A model generated the notes under the pieces. It had not been told where the DNA came from. It saw nothing but the letters and a program-made list of their open reading frames with translations, and did not search any database. Of a DNA stretch of 64,000 nt, positions 36,142-48,762 are shown piece by piece. Every line of letters begins with the position of its first letter. The stretch's first letter is position 1. The position numbers were made by a program, and so were the translations under genes. Origin of the DNA: Amycolatopsis suaedae (lineage in GTDB: Bacteria; Actinomycetota; Actinomycetes; Mycobacteriales; Pseudonocardiaceae); contig NZ_SFCC01000003.1 in assembly GCF_004214935.1 (NCBI RefSeq), positions 1 through 64,000 of the forward strand, in the 5' to 3' direction.

Positions 36142-37503
36142 ATGACGATCGAAGCCGCCCCGCGTGGGGTGCTCTGGACTCCGGAACACCGAACTGCCAC
36201 CGCGGGGCTGCTTCTGGTGGTCACTCTGGTCGCGTTCGAGGCCATGGGCGTGGCGACCGCCATGCCGACGATGGTCGCCGAACTACGCGGCGAGGCGCTC
36301 TACGCCTGGCCGTTCACCGCGTTCCTCATCGCCAGCGTCATCGCCACAGTGCTGTCCGGAAGGCTCGCCGATCGCAGGGGGCCGGGACCCGCGCTGCTGA
36401 TCGGCCCGGTCATCTTCCTGGTGGGACTGCTGGTGGCGGGCCTGGCGCAGAACATGGCCATGCTGCTGGCCGGACGGGTCCTGCAGGGCCTGGGCTCCGG
36501 CGCGCTGATGGTGTCGTTCTCCCTGCTGATCGGCCTGGTGTTCACCGACCGGGAACGGCCGGTGATGTACGCGGCCAATGCCGCCGCGTGGGTACTGCCC
36601 GGCGTGATCGGGCCGTGGATCGCCGGCATGGTGACCGAACAGGTCGGCTGGCGGTGGGTGTTCCTCGGGCTGGTGCCGCTGGTGATCGTCGGGCTGGTCC
36701 TGCTGGTGATCGTGGTCCGCAGGCTGGACCCGCACGTGCCGGGGGAGAGCGGCAGGCGGGCCGGGGTGCTGGCCGCGGTGGCGGCGACCGTCGGCGTCGC
36801 GGCGCTCACCTGGGCCGCGCAGCACCCGTCGGCGGCGTCGCTGGTGTACGGCGGCGCGGCGCTGGTGGTGCTGGTGCTGGCGTTGCGCGGGCTCATGCCG
36901 GCCGGGACCCTGCTGCTGCGGCCGGGTCTGCCGACGGTGACCGCGGCACGCGGCCTGATCGCCGGTGCGTACGCCGGGATGGAGGCGTTCCTCCCGCTCA
37001 CGATGAGCACCGTCCACGGCTACAGCGTCGCCATGGCCGGCCTGCCGCTGACGGTGACCGCGCTGGGCTGGTCGGCGGCGTCGTTCGTCCAGGGCCGGTT
37101 CCCCGACTGGTCGCGGGAGGCGTTGCTGCGCACAGGGTTCGCGCTGGTGGCGGTGTCGCTGGTGCTGTTCACGGTGGTCAGCCAGCCGTGGGCGCCGTCC
37201 TGGCTGGCGTTCGTCGTCTCGGTGGTCGGCGGTGCGGGTATGGGGATCGCCATGCCGTCGATCTCCCTGCTGTTGCTGCGGTTCTCGCCACTGCACGAGC
37301 GCGGGTTCACGATGTCGGCCAGCCAGCTCGGCGACTGGGTCGGCGCGGCGCTGGCCATCGGGCTGGGCGGGGTGCTGCTCAACGCCCTGGCCTCGCCCGC
37401 GCAGCCCTCGCCGGCCATGGCGGTGCTCGGGATCGTGCTGGGTGCGGTCGGCGTGCTCGGAGTGGTCGTCACCAGCCGGTGGCCCGCGCGGGTTTACCCT
37501 TGA
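36142..37503 (+). CDS. MFS drug/solute exporter, DHA2-like
   Basis: Major facilitator superfamily transporter of 453 residues with 12 to 14 hydrophobic helices. The motif A region reads SGRLADRRGPGPALLIG, and motif C-like AAWVLPGVIGPWIAG in helix 5 marks a proton-driven antiporter. The substrate cannot be predicted. ATG at 36142 lies four bases after the PlsC-type stop and seven before iscS (stop 37503, next start 37510), so it is embedded in one transcription unit. An efflux gene between lipid synthesis and sulfur transfer genes is unexpected but matches no special pathway. Confidence 0.9.
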   Translation: MTIEAAPRGVLWTPEHRTATAGLLLVVTLVAFEAMGVATAMPTMVAELRGEALYAWPFTAFLIASVIATVLSGRLADRRGPGPALLIGPVIFLVGLLVAGLAQNMAMLLAGRVLQGLGSGALMVSFSLLIGLVFTDRERPVMYAANAAAWVLPGVIGPWIAGMVTEQVGWRWVFLGLVPLVIVGLVLLVIVVRRLDPHVPGESGRRAGVLAAVAATVGVAALTWAAQHPSAASLVYGGAALVVLVLALRGLMPAGTLLLRPGLPTVTAARGLIAGAYAGMEAFLPLTMSTVHGYSVAMAGLPLTVTALGWSAASFVQGRFPDWSREALLRTGFALVAVSLVLFTVVSQPWAPSWLAFVVSVVGGAGMGIAMPSISLLLLRFSPLHERGFTMSASQLGDWVGAALAIGLGGVLLNALASPAQPSPAMAVLGIVLGAVGVLGVVVTSRWPARVYP

Positions 37504-37509
37504 TGGGCG

Positions 37510-38694
37510 ATGACCTACCTCGACCACGCGGCGACCACCCCGATGGCGCCGGAAGCCGTTGCGGCGATGAGCGAGGCGCTGTCCACCGTGGGCAACGCCT
37601 CCTCGCTGCATTCCTCCGGCAGGCGGGCGCGGCGGGTCGTCGAGGAGGCACGGGAGACGGTCGCCGCGGCCCTGGGCGCCCGGCCGTCGGAGGTCGTTTT
37701 CACTTCCGGCGGAACGGAAAGCGACAACCTCGCGGTCAAGGGGATCTACTGGGCGCGCAAGGCGGCCGACCCCGCCAGGCGGCGCATCCTGGCCAGCACG
37801 GTTGAGCACCACGCGGTGCTGGACTCGGTGCAGTGGCTGGCGGGCAACGCCGGCGCGGAGATCACCTGGATCGAGGTGGACGCCACCGGCCGGGTGACCA
37901 CCGACGCGCTGCGTACCGCCCTCGCGGGCGACCCCGGATCTGTGGCGTTGGTCACCATCATGCAGGCCAACAACGAGGTCGGCACCGTCAATCCGGTCGC
38001 GGACCTGGCCGCCGTGTGCGCGGAGCACGGCATCCCGTTGCACACCGACGCGGTACAGGCCGTCGGCGCGATCGAGGTGGACTTCGCCGCCAGCGGCGCC
38101 GCGGCGCTGACCCTGACTGGGCACAAGGTCGGCGGTCCCTACGGCGTGGGCGCGCTGCTGCTGGGCCGGGACGTGGAGTGCCAGCCGGTGCTGCACGGCG
38201 GTGGGCAGGAGCGGGAGGTGCGCTCGGGCACGCTGGACGTTCCGGCCATCGTCGGCTTCGCCACCGCGGTCGACGCGGCCGTCAAGGCCCGGCCGGTGCG
38301 GGCGCCGAAGCTCGCGGCACTGCGGGACGAGCTGGTCGCCGGGGTGCTGCGGCAGGTGCCGGACGCCGTGCTCAACGGCTCCCGCGAGCACCTGCTGCCC
38401 GGCCACGCCCACCTGACGTTCCCCGGCTGCGCGGGCGACAGCCTGCTGATGCTGCTGGACGCCAAGGGGATCGAGTGCTCCACCGGCTCGGCCTGCACGG
38501 CGGGTGTCGCGCAGGCCAGCCACGTGCTGCTGGCCATGGGGGCCAGCCCGGCCGCGGCCCGCGGGTCGCTGCGGTTCACACTGGGACACACGTCGACCGC
38601 CGCCGACGTGGCGGCGCTGGAGGCGGAGATCGGCGGCGTGGTGGACCGGGCCCGCAAGGCGGGACAGGCGGGAATGCGGAAGGTAAGGGTCTAG
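37510..38694 (+). CDS. iscS: cysteine desulfurase
   Basis: PLP enzyme of 394 residues taking sulfur from cysteine for tRNA thiolation and Fe-S assembly. PLP-binding Lys lies in [13 protein letters not shown], substrate residues in [12 protein letters not shown] and HTDAVQAVG, and the persulfide cysteine is Cys329 in STGSACTAG, the IscS (group I) type. ATG at 37510. The stop shares its last base with the mnmA GTG, so sulfur is directly channelled to MnmA, an arrangement known in M. tuberculosis (Rv3025c-Rv3024c). Confidence 0.96.
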   Translation: MTYLDHAATTPMAPEAVAAMSEALSTVGNASSLHSSGRRARRVVEEARETVAAALGARPSEVVFTSGGTESDNLAVKGIYWARKAADPARRRILASTVEHHAVLDSVQWLAGNAGAEITWIEVDATGRVTTDALRTALAGDPGSVALVTIMQANNEVGTVNPVADLAAVCAEHGIPLHTDAVQAVGAIEVDFAASGAAALTLTGHKVGGPYGVGALLLGRDVECQPVLHGGGQEREVRSGTLDVPAIVGFATAVDAAVKARPVRAPKLAALRDELVAGVLRQVPDAVLNGSREHLLPGHAHLTFPGCAGDSLLMLLDAKGIECSTGSACTAGVAQASHVLLAMGASPAAARGSLRFTLGHTSTAADVAALEAEIGGVVDRARKAGQAGMRKVRV

Positions 38695-39788
38695 TGCGAG
38701 TACTAGCGGCGATGAGTGGCGGTGTCGACTCCGCCGTGGCCGCCGCGCGTGCGGTCGACGCGGGGCACGACGTCGTCGGGGTGCACCTGGCGCTGTCGGC
38801 CAAGCCCGGCACGCTGCGGACCGGCGCCCGCGGCTGCTGCACGATCGAGGACTCGCACGACGCCAGGCGTGCCGCCGACCTGCTCGGTATCCCGTTCTAC
38901 GTCTGGGACTTCGCCGAGCGGTTCACCGAACAGGTGGTGGAGACGTTCGTCGGCGAGTACGCCGCGGGCCGTACGCCCAACCCGTGCGTGACGTGCAACG
39001 AGAAGATCAAGTTCGAGGCGCTGCTGGAGAAGGCGATGGCGCTCGGCTTCGACGCCGTCGCCACCGGCCACTACGCCCGGCTGTCCGTTGTGGACGGTGT
39101 GCCGGTGCTGCGGCGCAGTGCCGACCTCGGCAAGGACCAGTCCTACGTGCTCGCCTCGCTGGAGCCCGAGCAGTTGCGGCACGCGATGTTCCCGCTCGGC
39201 GGCTCGCACAAGTCCGACGTGCGCGAGGAAGCGCGTGAACGCGGGCTGGCCGTGGCGCGTAAGCCGGACAGTCACGACATCTGCTTCATCCCCGACGGCG
39301 ACACCCGCAAGTTCCTGGAGGACCGCATCGAGTCCCGGCCGGGTGACCTGGTCGACGCCGAGACCGGCGCGGTGCTCGGGCGGCACACCGGCGTGCACGG
39401 GTTCACCGTCGGCCAGCGCAAGGGCCTGGGCATCGACGCGCCCGCACCGGACGGCAAGCCGCGGTACGTGCTGTCGCTGGAGCCGGTGTCCGGCACGGTG
39501 ACCGTCGGATCGGCCGAGGGACTCGGCGTGCGGACCATCGAGGCCGACCGGGCGGTCTGGCCCAGCGAGCAGCCGCTGGACGGGCCGACCGAGTGCGTCG
39601 TGCAGGTGCGGGCGCACGGCGGGGTCGTGCCCGCGGTCGCCGAGGCCACCGCCGACGGCAGGGTGACCGCGCGGCTGCGGGAGCCGCTGCGTGGCGTCGC
39701 TCCCGGGCAGGTTCTGGTGCTCTACCGGGAGGACGCCGACGCCGGCGACCTGGTGCTGGGCAGCGCGAAGATCGCCGCTACGGCGTAG
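38694..39788 (+). CDS. mnmA: tRNA-specific 2-thiouridylase
   Basis: Thiolates U34 of tRNA Lys, Glu and Gln using sulfur from the cysteine desulfurase encoded just upstream. Length is 364 residues. The PP-loop SGGVDS is at residues 7-12; the catalytic cysteines lie in [12 protein letters not shown] and DICFIPDGD; tRNA-binding [16 protein letters not shown] is intact. GTG at 38694 overlaps the iscS TAG by one base. [11 protein letters not shown] insertion after the PP-loop is typical of actinobacterial members. Confidence 0.96.
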   Translation: MRVLAAMSGGVDSAVAAARAVDAGHDVVGVHLALSAKPGTLRTGARGCCTIEDSHDARRAADLLGIPFYVWDFAERFTEQVVETFVGEYAAGRTPNPCVTCNEKIKFEALLEKAMALGFDAVATGHYARLSVVDGVPVLRRSADLGKDQSYVLASLEPEQLRHAMFPLGGSHKSDVREEARERGLAVARKPDSHDICFIPDGDTRKFLEDRIESRPGDLVDAETGAVLGRHTGVHGFTVGQRKGLGIDAPAPDGKPRYVLSLEPVSGTVTVGSAEGLGVRTIEADRAVWPSEQPLDGPTECVVQVRAHGGVVPAVAEATADGRVTARLREPLRGVAPGQVLVLYREDADAGDLVLGSAKIAATA

Positions 39789-39808
39789 TCCGGCGTAGGG
39801 TGCCGGGC

Positions 39809-41293
39809 ATGCGTTCCAGCACCGTCGCCGACATCCTGCGCCGCAGCGCCCGCCGGGTCCCGCAGCGGGTCGCCCTCCGGTTCGCCGGCCGCCAGTGGAG
39901 CTACGCCGACCTGGACGACGCCGTCACCAGGGCGGCGGCGCACCTGCTCGGGCTCGGCCTGCGTAAGGGCGACCGGGTGGCCGCCTACGGCCGCAACTCC
40001 GACGCCTACCTGATCGGGTTCCTCGCCTGCGCCCGTGCCGGGCTGGTGCACGTGCCGGTCAACTACAACCTCACCGGTGGTGAGCTGGAGTACCTGCTCA
40101 GCCAGTCCGGCAGCCGGGTCGTCCTCGCCGACCCGGACCTGGCGTCCAAGGTGGACGGACGGGAGACGCTGGCGCTGCGGGACGCGCCGGGTTCGCTGCT
40201 CGACGTCGCCGGGTCCGGCGAGGTGCCCGCGCTGGACGCCGAGGTCGCCGACACCGACCTGGCCCAGCTGCTCTACACGTCCGGGACCACCTCGCTGCCC
40301 AAGGGCGCGATGATGACCCACCGGGCGCTGGTGCACGAGTACCTGTCCTGCATCGTCGCGCTCGACCTCACCGAGGACGACGATCCGCTGCATGTGATGC
40401 CGCTCTACCACAGTGCGCAGATGCACGTGTTCCTGCTGCCGTGGCTGGCCGTCGGCGCCACCAACGACCTGCTGGAGACCCCCGACCCGACCGAGATCCT
40501 GCGCCGCCTCGCCGAGAACGGGCACCGCGCGTTCTTCGCCGCGCCGACCCTGTGGGTGGCGCTGGCCAACCACCCGGAGTTCGCCGAGCTGGACCTGACC
40601 GGCCTGCGCAAGGCGTACTACGGCGCGTCGATCATGCCCGGCCCGGTCCTCGGCCGGCTCCGCGAGGCCATGCCGGACCTGGGCTTCTACAACTGTTTCG
40701 GGCAGTCCGAGATCGCCCCGCTGGCCACCGTCCTGCGGCCGGAGGAGCACGCCGACCGGCCGGACTCGGCCGGCCGCGCGGTGCTGTTCGTCGAGCTGCG
40801 GGTGGTCGACGCGAACGGCGAGGACGTCCCGCCCGGAGAGCCGGGGGAGGTCGTCTACCGCTCGCCGCAGCTGTGCACCGGGTACTGGGACAAGCCCGAG
40901 GAGACCGAGGAGGCCTTCCGCGGCGGCTGGTTCCACTCCGGCGACCTCGTGCGGGTCGACGAGGCCGGGTACCTGTACGTGGTCGACCGGATCAAGGACG
41001 TCATCAACACCGGCGGCGTGATGGTCGCTTCCCGCGAGGTCGAGGACGCCCTCTACACGCATCCCGCGGTCGGGGAGGTCGCTGTCGTCGGCCTGCCCGA
41101 CGACAGGTGGATCGAGGCCATCACGGCCGTCGTCGTGCGTTCCGGCGAGGTGGAGGCCGACGAGCTGCTGGCACATGCCCGCGAGCGGCTCTCGTCGTTC
41201 AAGGTGCCCAAGGCCGTGCACTTCGCCGACGACCTGCCACGCAACGCGTCCGGCAAGATCCTCAAGCGGGAGTTGCGTGACCGCCTCGGCTGA
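39809..41293 (+). CDS. acyl-CoA synthetase / AMP-dependent ligase
   Basis: ANL-superfamily adenylating enzyme of 494 residues, forming acyl-CoA from a carboxylic acid through an acyl-AMP. The P-loop-like motif A3 is LLYTSGTTSLPKGAMMTHRAL, A5 is YNCFGQSEIAPLATVL (GQSE where TE or SE is usual), and A8 GWFHSGDLVRVDEAGYLYVVDRIKD is followed by the catalytic Lys in RNASGKILKRELRD. Fatty or aromatic acids are likely substrates; the A5 loop alone does not decide. ATG at 39809 is 20 bases after mnmA. The 3' end overlaps the convergent DUF2510 gene by 32 bases. Confidence 0.92.
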   Translation: MRSSTVADILRRSARRVPQRVALRFAGRQWSYADLDDAVTRAAAHLLGLGLRKGDRVAAYGRNSDAYLIGFLACARAGLVHVPVNYNLTGGELEYLLSQSGSRVVLADPDLASKVDGRETLALRDAPGSLLDVAGSGEVPALDAEVADTDLAQLLYTSGTTSLPKGAMMTHRALVHEYLSCIVALDLTEDDDPLHVMPLYHSAQMHVFLLPWLAVGATNDLLETPDPTEILRRLAENGHRAFFAAPTLWVALANHPEFAELDLTGLRKAYYGASIMPGPVLGRLREAMPDLGFYNCFGQSEIAPLATVLRPEEHADRPDSAGRAVLFVELRVVDANGEDVPPGEPGEVVYRSPQLCTGYWDKPEETEEAFRGGWFHSGDLVRVDEAGYLYVVDRIKDVINTGGVMVASREVEDALYTHPAVGEVAVVGLPDDRWIEAITAVVVRSGEVEADELLAHARERLSSFKVPKAVHFADDLPRNASGKILKRELRDRLG

Positions 41294-41915
41294 GCGCCGC
41301 GTCGATGGTGAGCGCGCAGGCGACCACCATGCTGGCCAGCGGGTCGGGCAGGTGTCGGTGCACGCGGACCTCGTAGCTGTCCTCGGGGTGCTCGGCTGAC
41401 GCCGTTACCCTGGCGACCTCGTCGCCGTCACTGTCGCGGATGGACAGATCGTTGCCGTCGGCGTGAACCGCGCCGACCTCGCTGCCGTCGACGACGAGCA
41501 GACCCCGCCCCGGCACGATCTCGCCGATCGGCGTGTGATCGGCCCTGCTCACCAGCAGCCGCTCCTTCAGCTGCCTGGTCACGCGCAGCACGATGCTGTG
41601 GTTGGCGTCGCGGACCTCGAACCGCTGCGTCACGTGCTCGCCGTGGTGGCTGAGCCGCCGCAACACCTTCTTCAGCGTGCCCTGCTCGGCCCACACCACC
41701 GAGCCGACCGCTTCCCGGTGCTGGTCGTACACGCCGTACTCGCGGGCCGTGCCGACCTGCCGCGGCTGCCTGCCGACGAGCAGGACGGGCTCGGTGAACA
41801 GGGTTCCGCCGCCGACCGGGCGGGTGCGCTCGGACCACGCCCTGCCGTCCCACCACCGCTGCCGCTGCGGCTGGGTTCGGTCGGCGTACCAACCGGGGCG
41901 CCTCGGGCTCGTCAT
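41262..41915 (-). CDS. DUF2510 plus LOR/scramblase-like domain protein
   Basis: Protein of 217 residues. The N-terminal DUF2510 motif PGWYADRTQPQRQRWWDGRAWSERTRP (residues 8-34) is a short actinobacterial module often on membrane-associated proteins. The rest (TLFTEPVLLVGRQPRQVG, EYGVYDQHREAVGSV, RFEVRDANHSIVLRVTRQ) resembles the tubby-like LURP-one/phospholipid scramblase fold. Function is unknown; membrane lipid binding is plausible. ATG at 41915. The antisense overlap with the acyl-CoA synthetase 3' end could allow mutual interference. Confidence 0.78.
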   Translation of the reverse strand: MTSPRRPGWYADRTQPQRQRWWDGRAWSERTRPVGGGTLFTEPVLLVGRQPRQVGTAREYGVYDQHREAVGSVVWAEQGTLKKVLRRLSHHGEHVTQRFEVRDANHSIVLRVTRQLKERLLVSRADHTPIGEIVPGRGLLVVDGSEVGAVHADGNDLSIRDSDGDEVARVTASAEHPEDSYEVRVHRHLPDPLASMVVACALTIDAALSRGGHATPA

Positions 41916-42010
41916 GCCGCATCACCCTAATCGCGAGCGGCCGATCATGGGGGTGACCAGGCGATATGCGTCAGATGTCCGGCTGCCGTGTCGCGGTCAG
42001 CGGGCCCCAG

Positions 42011-42263
42011 AGCACATGAAGGCCACCTTCACCACGTCAGACGTCAGGGTCCCGGCAAGTCCGGTGACCGTGGTTACGGCGCTGTTGCGAGGGGCACCTT
42101 GGTTGCGAGATTCGCCAGGATGGTGCCGTTGGTTGCGGGTGTGGGGTCTCGTTCGTGGTGATCGGTGGTGCCGTTGTGGTGGCTGGGGCGGGTGGGTCAG
42201 GTGGGTTGGTGTGAAGGCCGAGTGTGTGTCGTCTGATGTGATGAAGGTGGCCTTCATGCGCTT
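42011..42263. mobile_element. palindrome split by element E (type 2 interior)
   Basis: The left half of a GTGAAGG palindrome (42011-42044; ATGAAGG-CCA-CCTTCAC, then ACGTCAGACGT) and the right half (42229-42263; TCGTCTGATGT, then ATGAAGG-TGG-CCTTCAT) are separated by 184 bases. The insert begins with the terminal sequence CAGGG... GGTCCCGGCAAGTCCGG (42045-42065). Its interior shares GGTGCCGTTGGTTGCGG and GTCTCGTTCGTGGTG with element D. The right terminal repeat is not recognisable. No coding potential is evident. Confidence 0.6.
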
Positions 42264-42397
42264 CGCGGCCCGGGTGTCGCAACCTCGGTGAGCACAGTGA
42301 GCACAGCGGGCTCGGCAGCCTCACCGGCCACCACGAACGAGACATGCCACCCGCACCGGCTGTGCCGTGAAGGGGGGCCGTCACGGGCGTCTCGTGT

Positions 42398-42807
42398 CAG
42401 GGTCCCGGCAAAGTCGGGTCGCGGGCAGGCGAGGTGGCTGGTCTTGAGCGTGGAACTCGTGTACTGGAACGTAGAACTCGTGTGCCGGAATGCAGAACTC
42501 GCGTGCGTGAGCGCAGAACTCACGATGTGGACCGGGTTCTCACCTGGTGCCGGTCGGCCGCGTGAACGGGCCGGTCGCGCGAGTTGTCCGTTCCCGACCC
42601 GCGAGTCGACCGTTGCGGACCCGCGAGTTGCACGTTCCCGCCTGCCTGGTCCCACTGTCCGGCGCGCCAGTCCAGATCGCGGGACGAGCCCCTGTCCTCG
42701 GGTGGCCGAACGGGCCGCTCGCGCGGCCCTGCCGGGGCCGGAACGCGAGTCTCGCCTTCCGGAACGCGAATGACGCGCTCCGGACCACCCGACTTTCCCG
42801 GGGCCCG
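42398..42807. mobile_element. putative non-autonomous element C (type 1 interior)
   Basis: 410 bases with a 22-base left terminal sequence (42398-42419, CAGGG to GTCGGGT) and inverted right terminus (42787-42807). Flanks are GCGTCTCGTGT (42387-42397) and ACGTCTCACGT (42808-42818), 8 of 11 alike, each inside a half palindrome (left GTGAAGG-GGGG type, right GTGAAGG-TGG type). The interior is the reverse complement of element A over most of its length, including GCCTGGTCCCACTGTCC at 42644-42660. It carries three additional 21-bp units at 42446-42508 (consensus GAACGYAGAACTCGYGTG) that A lacks. Non-coding. Confidence 0.65.
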
Positions 42808-42861
42808 ACGTCTCACGTGGTGAAGGTGGCCTTCACGTGCTTCGAGCCGTTCCGCAGCCGG

Positions 42862-43695
42862 TCAGTCGTCGCCGCTCTCGTTGATCAGGCGCTCCAGTTC
42901 CCGGCGCAGCAGGCCCAGCCTGGCGTCGGCCAGCAGGGGGATCTCCCGGCGCCTGCGGCGGACCGCGGTGACGTCGACGTCGACGAAGGTCAGCGACTCC
43001 TCCCAGGTCGCCGCCGTGGCCACCACCGAGCCCCACGGGTCGATCACCCGCGAGCCGCCCCAGAACCGCACTCCCGCCTCGTCACCCACCCGGTTGACGA
43101 AGATCACCCAGCATTGCTGCATGCGGGCGGTGAACACGAGCAGGTCGTGCCAGTACTCGGCCGGGTCGAACGAGCCCGCGGTGAGCTTGGCGGCGCTGTT
43201 GGTCGGCACCACCAGAACCTCCGCGCCGTCCTGCGCGGCCAGCCACGGCAGCATCGGCTGCCACGCGTCGTTGCAGATCAGCGTCGCGATCCTGGCGTGC
43301 CGGGTGTCGAACGCACGCATGGTCTGGCCGGGGCTGGCGTGCTTGCGTTCCTCCCAGATCAGGTAGTTCGGCAGGTAGAGCTTGCGGTGGTTGTGCAGCA
43401 CCTGCCCGTCCGACATGTACAGCGCGGTGTTGTGCCGCCGGATCCGGCCGTCCTCCAGCAGTCCGATGACGACGTCCGGGCCGTGCAGGGACAACTCCGC
43501 CAGCCGCGGGTCGTCCGGCCACAGGGAGATGTCGTCGGCGAGCTGCCCCAGCGCGTAGCCGGTGAGGCTCAGCTCGGGGAACACGACGAGGTCCGCGTTC
43601 TGCGCCGCGGACTCCTTGATGATGCGTTCGGCGTCGACGAGGTTTCCTTCCACGTCGCCGAGCCGGCAGTCGGTCTGAGCCAGTGCTACCCGCAT
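42862..43695 (-). CDS. nitrilase-superfamily amidohydrolase
   Basis: Carbon-nitrogen hydrolase of 277 residues. The catalytic triad is visible: Glu in VVFPELSLTGYALG, Lys in LHNHRKLYLPNYLIWEE and Cys in ATLICNDAWQPML. This branch resembles the amidase/omega-amidase and NAD-synthetase-like group rather than true nitrilases. The substrate is unknown. ATG at 43695 with a strong AGGAGG eight bases upstream. Divergent from the MetE-like gene at 43813. Confidence 0.9.
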   Translation of the reverse strand: MRVALAQTDCRLGDVEGNLVDAERIIKESAAQNADLVVFPELSLTGYALGQLADDISLWPDDPRLAELSLHGPDVVIGLLEDGRIRRHNTALYMSDGQVLHNHRKLYLPNYLIWEERKHASPGQTMRAFDTRHARIATLICNDAWQPMLPWLAAQDGAEVLVVPTNSAAKLTAGSFDPAEYWHDLLVFTARMQQCWVIFVNRVGDEAGVRFWGGSRVIDPWGSVVATAATWEESLTFVDVDVTAVRRRRREIPLLADARLGLLRRELERLINESGDD

Positions 43696-43812
43696 AACGC
43701 TCACCTCCTCTGTGTCGTCGATTGCCACGAAGGTACGACAGCGGTGCCGCTCCGGGCGAGACGAGCGGGGCGATCGTTCACCCGCGGACGGCACCGAGCA
43801 CAATGGCGCGGC

Positions 43813-44844
43813 GTGACAGACTTCCCCTGGCCGGCCACCGCGGCCACCGGCGTCGGATCGATGCCGGGTACCGACGCCGCCGAGGCGGCGGCCGTCGTCC
43901 TCGGTGAGCTGCCCGAGTTCCCGCACCTGCCGGAGCTGCCCGCCCGCGGCGTCGGCGCCGACCTGCTGGGCCGCACCGCCGCGCTGCTGGTCGACCTCGC
44001 CGTCGAGGTGGTACCCAGCGGCTACCGGGTGGCGGCCCGTCCCGGCCACGACCACCGGCGTGGCGTCGACCTGCTGCGCTGGGACCTCGACGCCCTGCAG
44101 GAAGCCGCCGACCGCGCCGGCTCCGCACCGGCGGTGGTCAAGACCCAGATCGCCGGACCGTGGACACTGGCCGCCGGCATCGAACTCCCCCGCGGGCACC
44201 GGATCCTCACCGACTCCGGCGCGACCCGCGACTTCGGCGAGTCGCTGCTGGAGGGGCTGCGCGGGCACGTCGCGGAGCTGACCGCCCGCACCGGCGCGCC
44301 GGTGGTCGTCCAGCTCGACGAGCCGACCCTGCCGGCCGTGCTGGCCGGATCACTGTCCACACCGTCGGGTTACGGCACGGTGGCGCCGGTGCACGAGCCG
44401 GAGGCCCGCGAGCTGCTGTCCCGGATCATCACCGGCGCCCGGGAGATCACCGGCAACCCGGTCGTCGTGCACTGCTGCGCCACCCGCCCGCCCGTCGCAC
44501 TGCTGCGCGAGGCGGGGGCCGGGGCACTGTCCATCGACGCCACCCGGCTCGACGGCGCCCCGGCGGCGCTGCTGGACGAGCTGGGCGAGGCGTGGGACTC
44601 CGGCGTCGCGCTGCTGCTCGGCCTCGTCCCCGCGACGGACGCCCGCGTGACGCTGCGGGACCTCGCCGGTCCGGCGCTGCGGCTGACCGGCCGGCTCGGC
44701 TTCAACCGGTCGACGCTCGCGCAGCGGGCCGTTCCCACCCCGGCCTGCGGCCTGGCGGGTGCCTCGGCGGACTGGGTACGCCGCGCGCTCGCGCTGACCC
44801 GCGACCTGGGCAGGGCGTTCGCCGAGCTTCCGGAAGACTGGTAG
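43813..44844 (+). CDS. MetE C-terminal-domain-like protein (Rv3015c-like)
   Basis: Protein of 343 residues with the UROD/MetE-type barrel only; it lacks the N-terminal half of cobalamin-independent methionine synthase. Zinc ligands of MetE are apparently kept: His and Cys in VVVHCCATRP and Cys in VPTPACGLAGAS. Other MetE blocks are KTQIAGPWTLA and VVQLDEPTLPAVLAG. It could be a core methyltransferase acting with a separate methyl donor protein; the reaction is unproven. GTG at 43813. It is followed after two bases by the hypothetical gene, then ligA, the mycobacterial order. Confidence 0.87.
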   Translation: MTDFPWPATAATGVGSMPGTDAAEAAAVVLGELPEFPHLPELPARGVGADLLGRTAALLVDLAVEVVPSGYRVAARPGHDHRRGVDLLRWDLDALQEAADRAGSAPAVVKTQIAGPWTLAAGIELPRGHRILTDSGATRDFGESLLEGLRGHVAELTARTGAPVVVQLDEPTLPAVLAGSLSTPSGYGTVAPVHEPEARELLSRIITGAREITGNPVVVHCCATRPPVALLREAGAGALSIDATRLDGAPAALLDELGEAWDSGVALLLGLVPATDARVTLRDLAGPALRLTGRLGFNRSTLAQRAVPTPACGLAGASADWVRRALALTRDLGRAFAELPEDW

Positions 44845-44846
44845 GC

Positions 44847-48170
<3,324 letters not shown>

Positions 48171-48174
48171 CCGG

Positions 48175-48744
48175 GTGGACCTGGCACTGGCCGGCCAGGC
48201 GGTCGGCATGTTCGCCGTGACCAACGTCGACGACATCGTGCTGCTGGCCCTGTACTTCGGCCGGAGCGCGGGCCGTCGATGCGCGATCGTGGCGGGTCAG
48301 TACCTGGGGTTCGCCGGGATCCTGGCCATCTCGGTCGCCGGGGCGCTCGGCGCCAGGTTGCTGCCGGACGAGGTGCTCCCGTACCTGGGAGCGCTGCCGC
48401 TCCTGCTCGGAATTCTCGCCGCGTGGCGGGCGTGGCGCGACCGCGGCGCCGACGACGAGCCCGCTGCCGCCGACGGCCCGGCGCTGCTCACCGTCGCGGC
48501 CGTGACGTTCGCCAACGGTGGCGACAACATCGGGGTCTACGTGCCGGTGTTCGCCAACGCCGGAACCGGCGGGATGCTCGTGTACACCGGGGTCTTCCTG
48601 GTGCTCGTGGGAGTCTGGTGCGCACTCGGCCGGTTCCTGGCCACCCGGCGGCCGATCGCCAGTGCGCTGACCCGCTGGGGGCACGTCGCGTTGCCGGTCG
48701 TACTGATCGCCATCGGCGTCCTGATCCTGGCCGGGGGATTCTGA
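48175..48744 (+). CDS. CadD-like cadmium resistance/transport membrane protein
   Basis: Membrane protein of 189 residues with five or six helices and the conserved TNVDDIVLLALYF and FANGGDNIGVYVPVFA segments, two acidic-pair motifs related to the LysE/CadD fold. Relatives confer cadmium resistance in staphylococci; here metal specificity is inferred only. GTG at 48175. It ends before a large hairpin at 48763-48796. Confidence 0.85.
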   Translation: MDLALAGQAVGMFAVTNVDDIVLLALYFGRSAGRRCAIVAGQYLGFAGILAISVAGALGARLLPDEVLPYLGALPLLLGILAAWRAWRDRGADDEPAAADGPALLTVAAVTFANGGDNIGVYVPVFANAGTGGMLVYTGVFLVLVGVWCALGRFLATRRPIASALTRWGHVALPVVLIAIGVLILAGGF

Positions 48745-48762
48745 GCACCGGGTCCGAAAGCC

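Noticed and set aside
41997..42257. An 86-residue frame starting MKATFITSDDTHS
   Set aside because: It translates one strand of a GTGAAGG palindrome plus element E. The same start peptide recurs at other palindrome copies (17866, 42255) in unrelated frames, so it is a by-product of the repeat.
41930..42860. tRNA or rRNA genes in the large intergenic gaps
   Set aside because: No TTCGA-containing T-arm with acceptor complementarity or rRNA motifs was found in the gaps at 17.9, 31.1, 42.0 and 54.7 kb.
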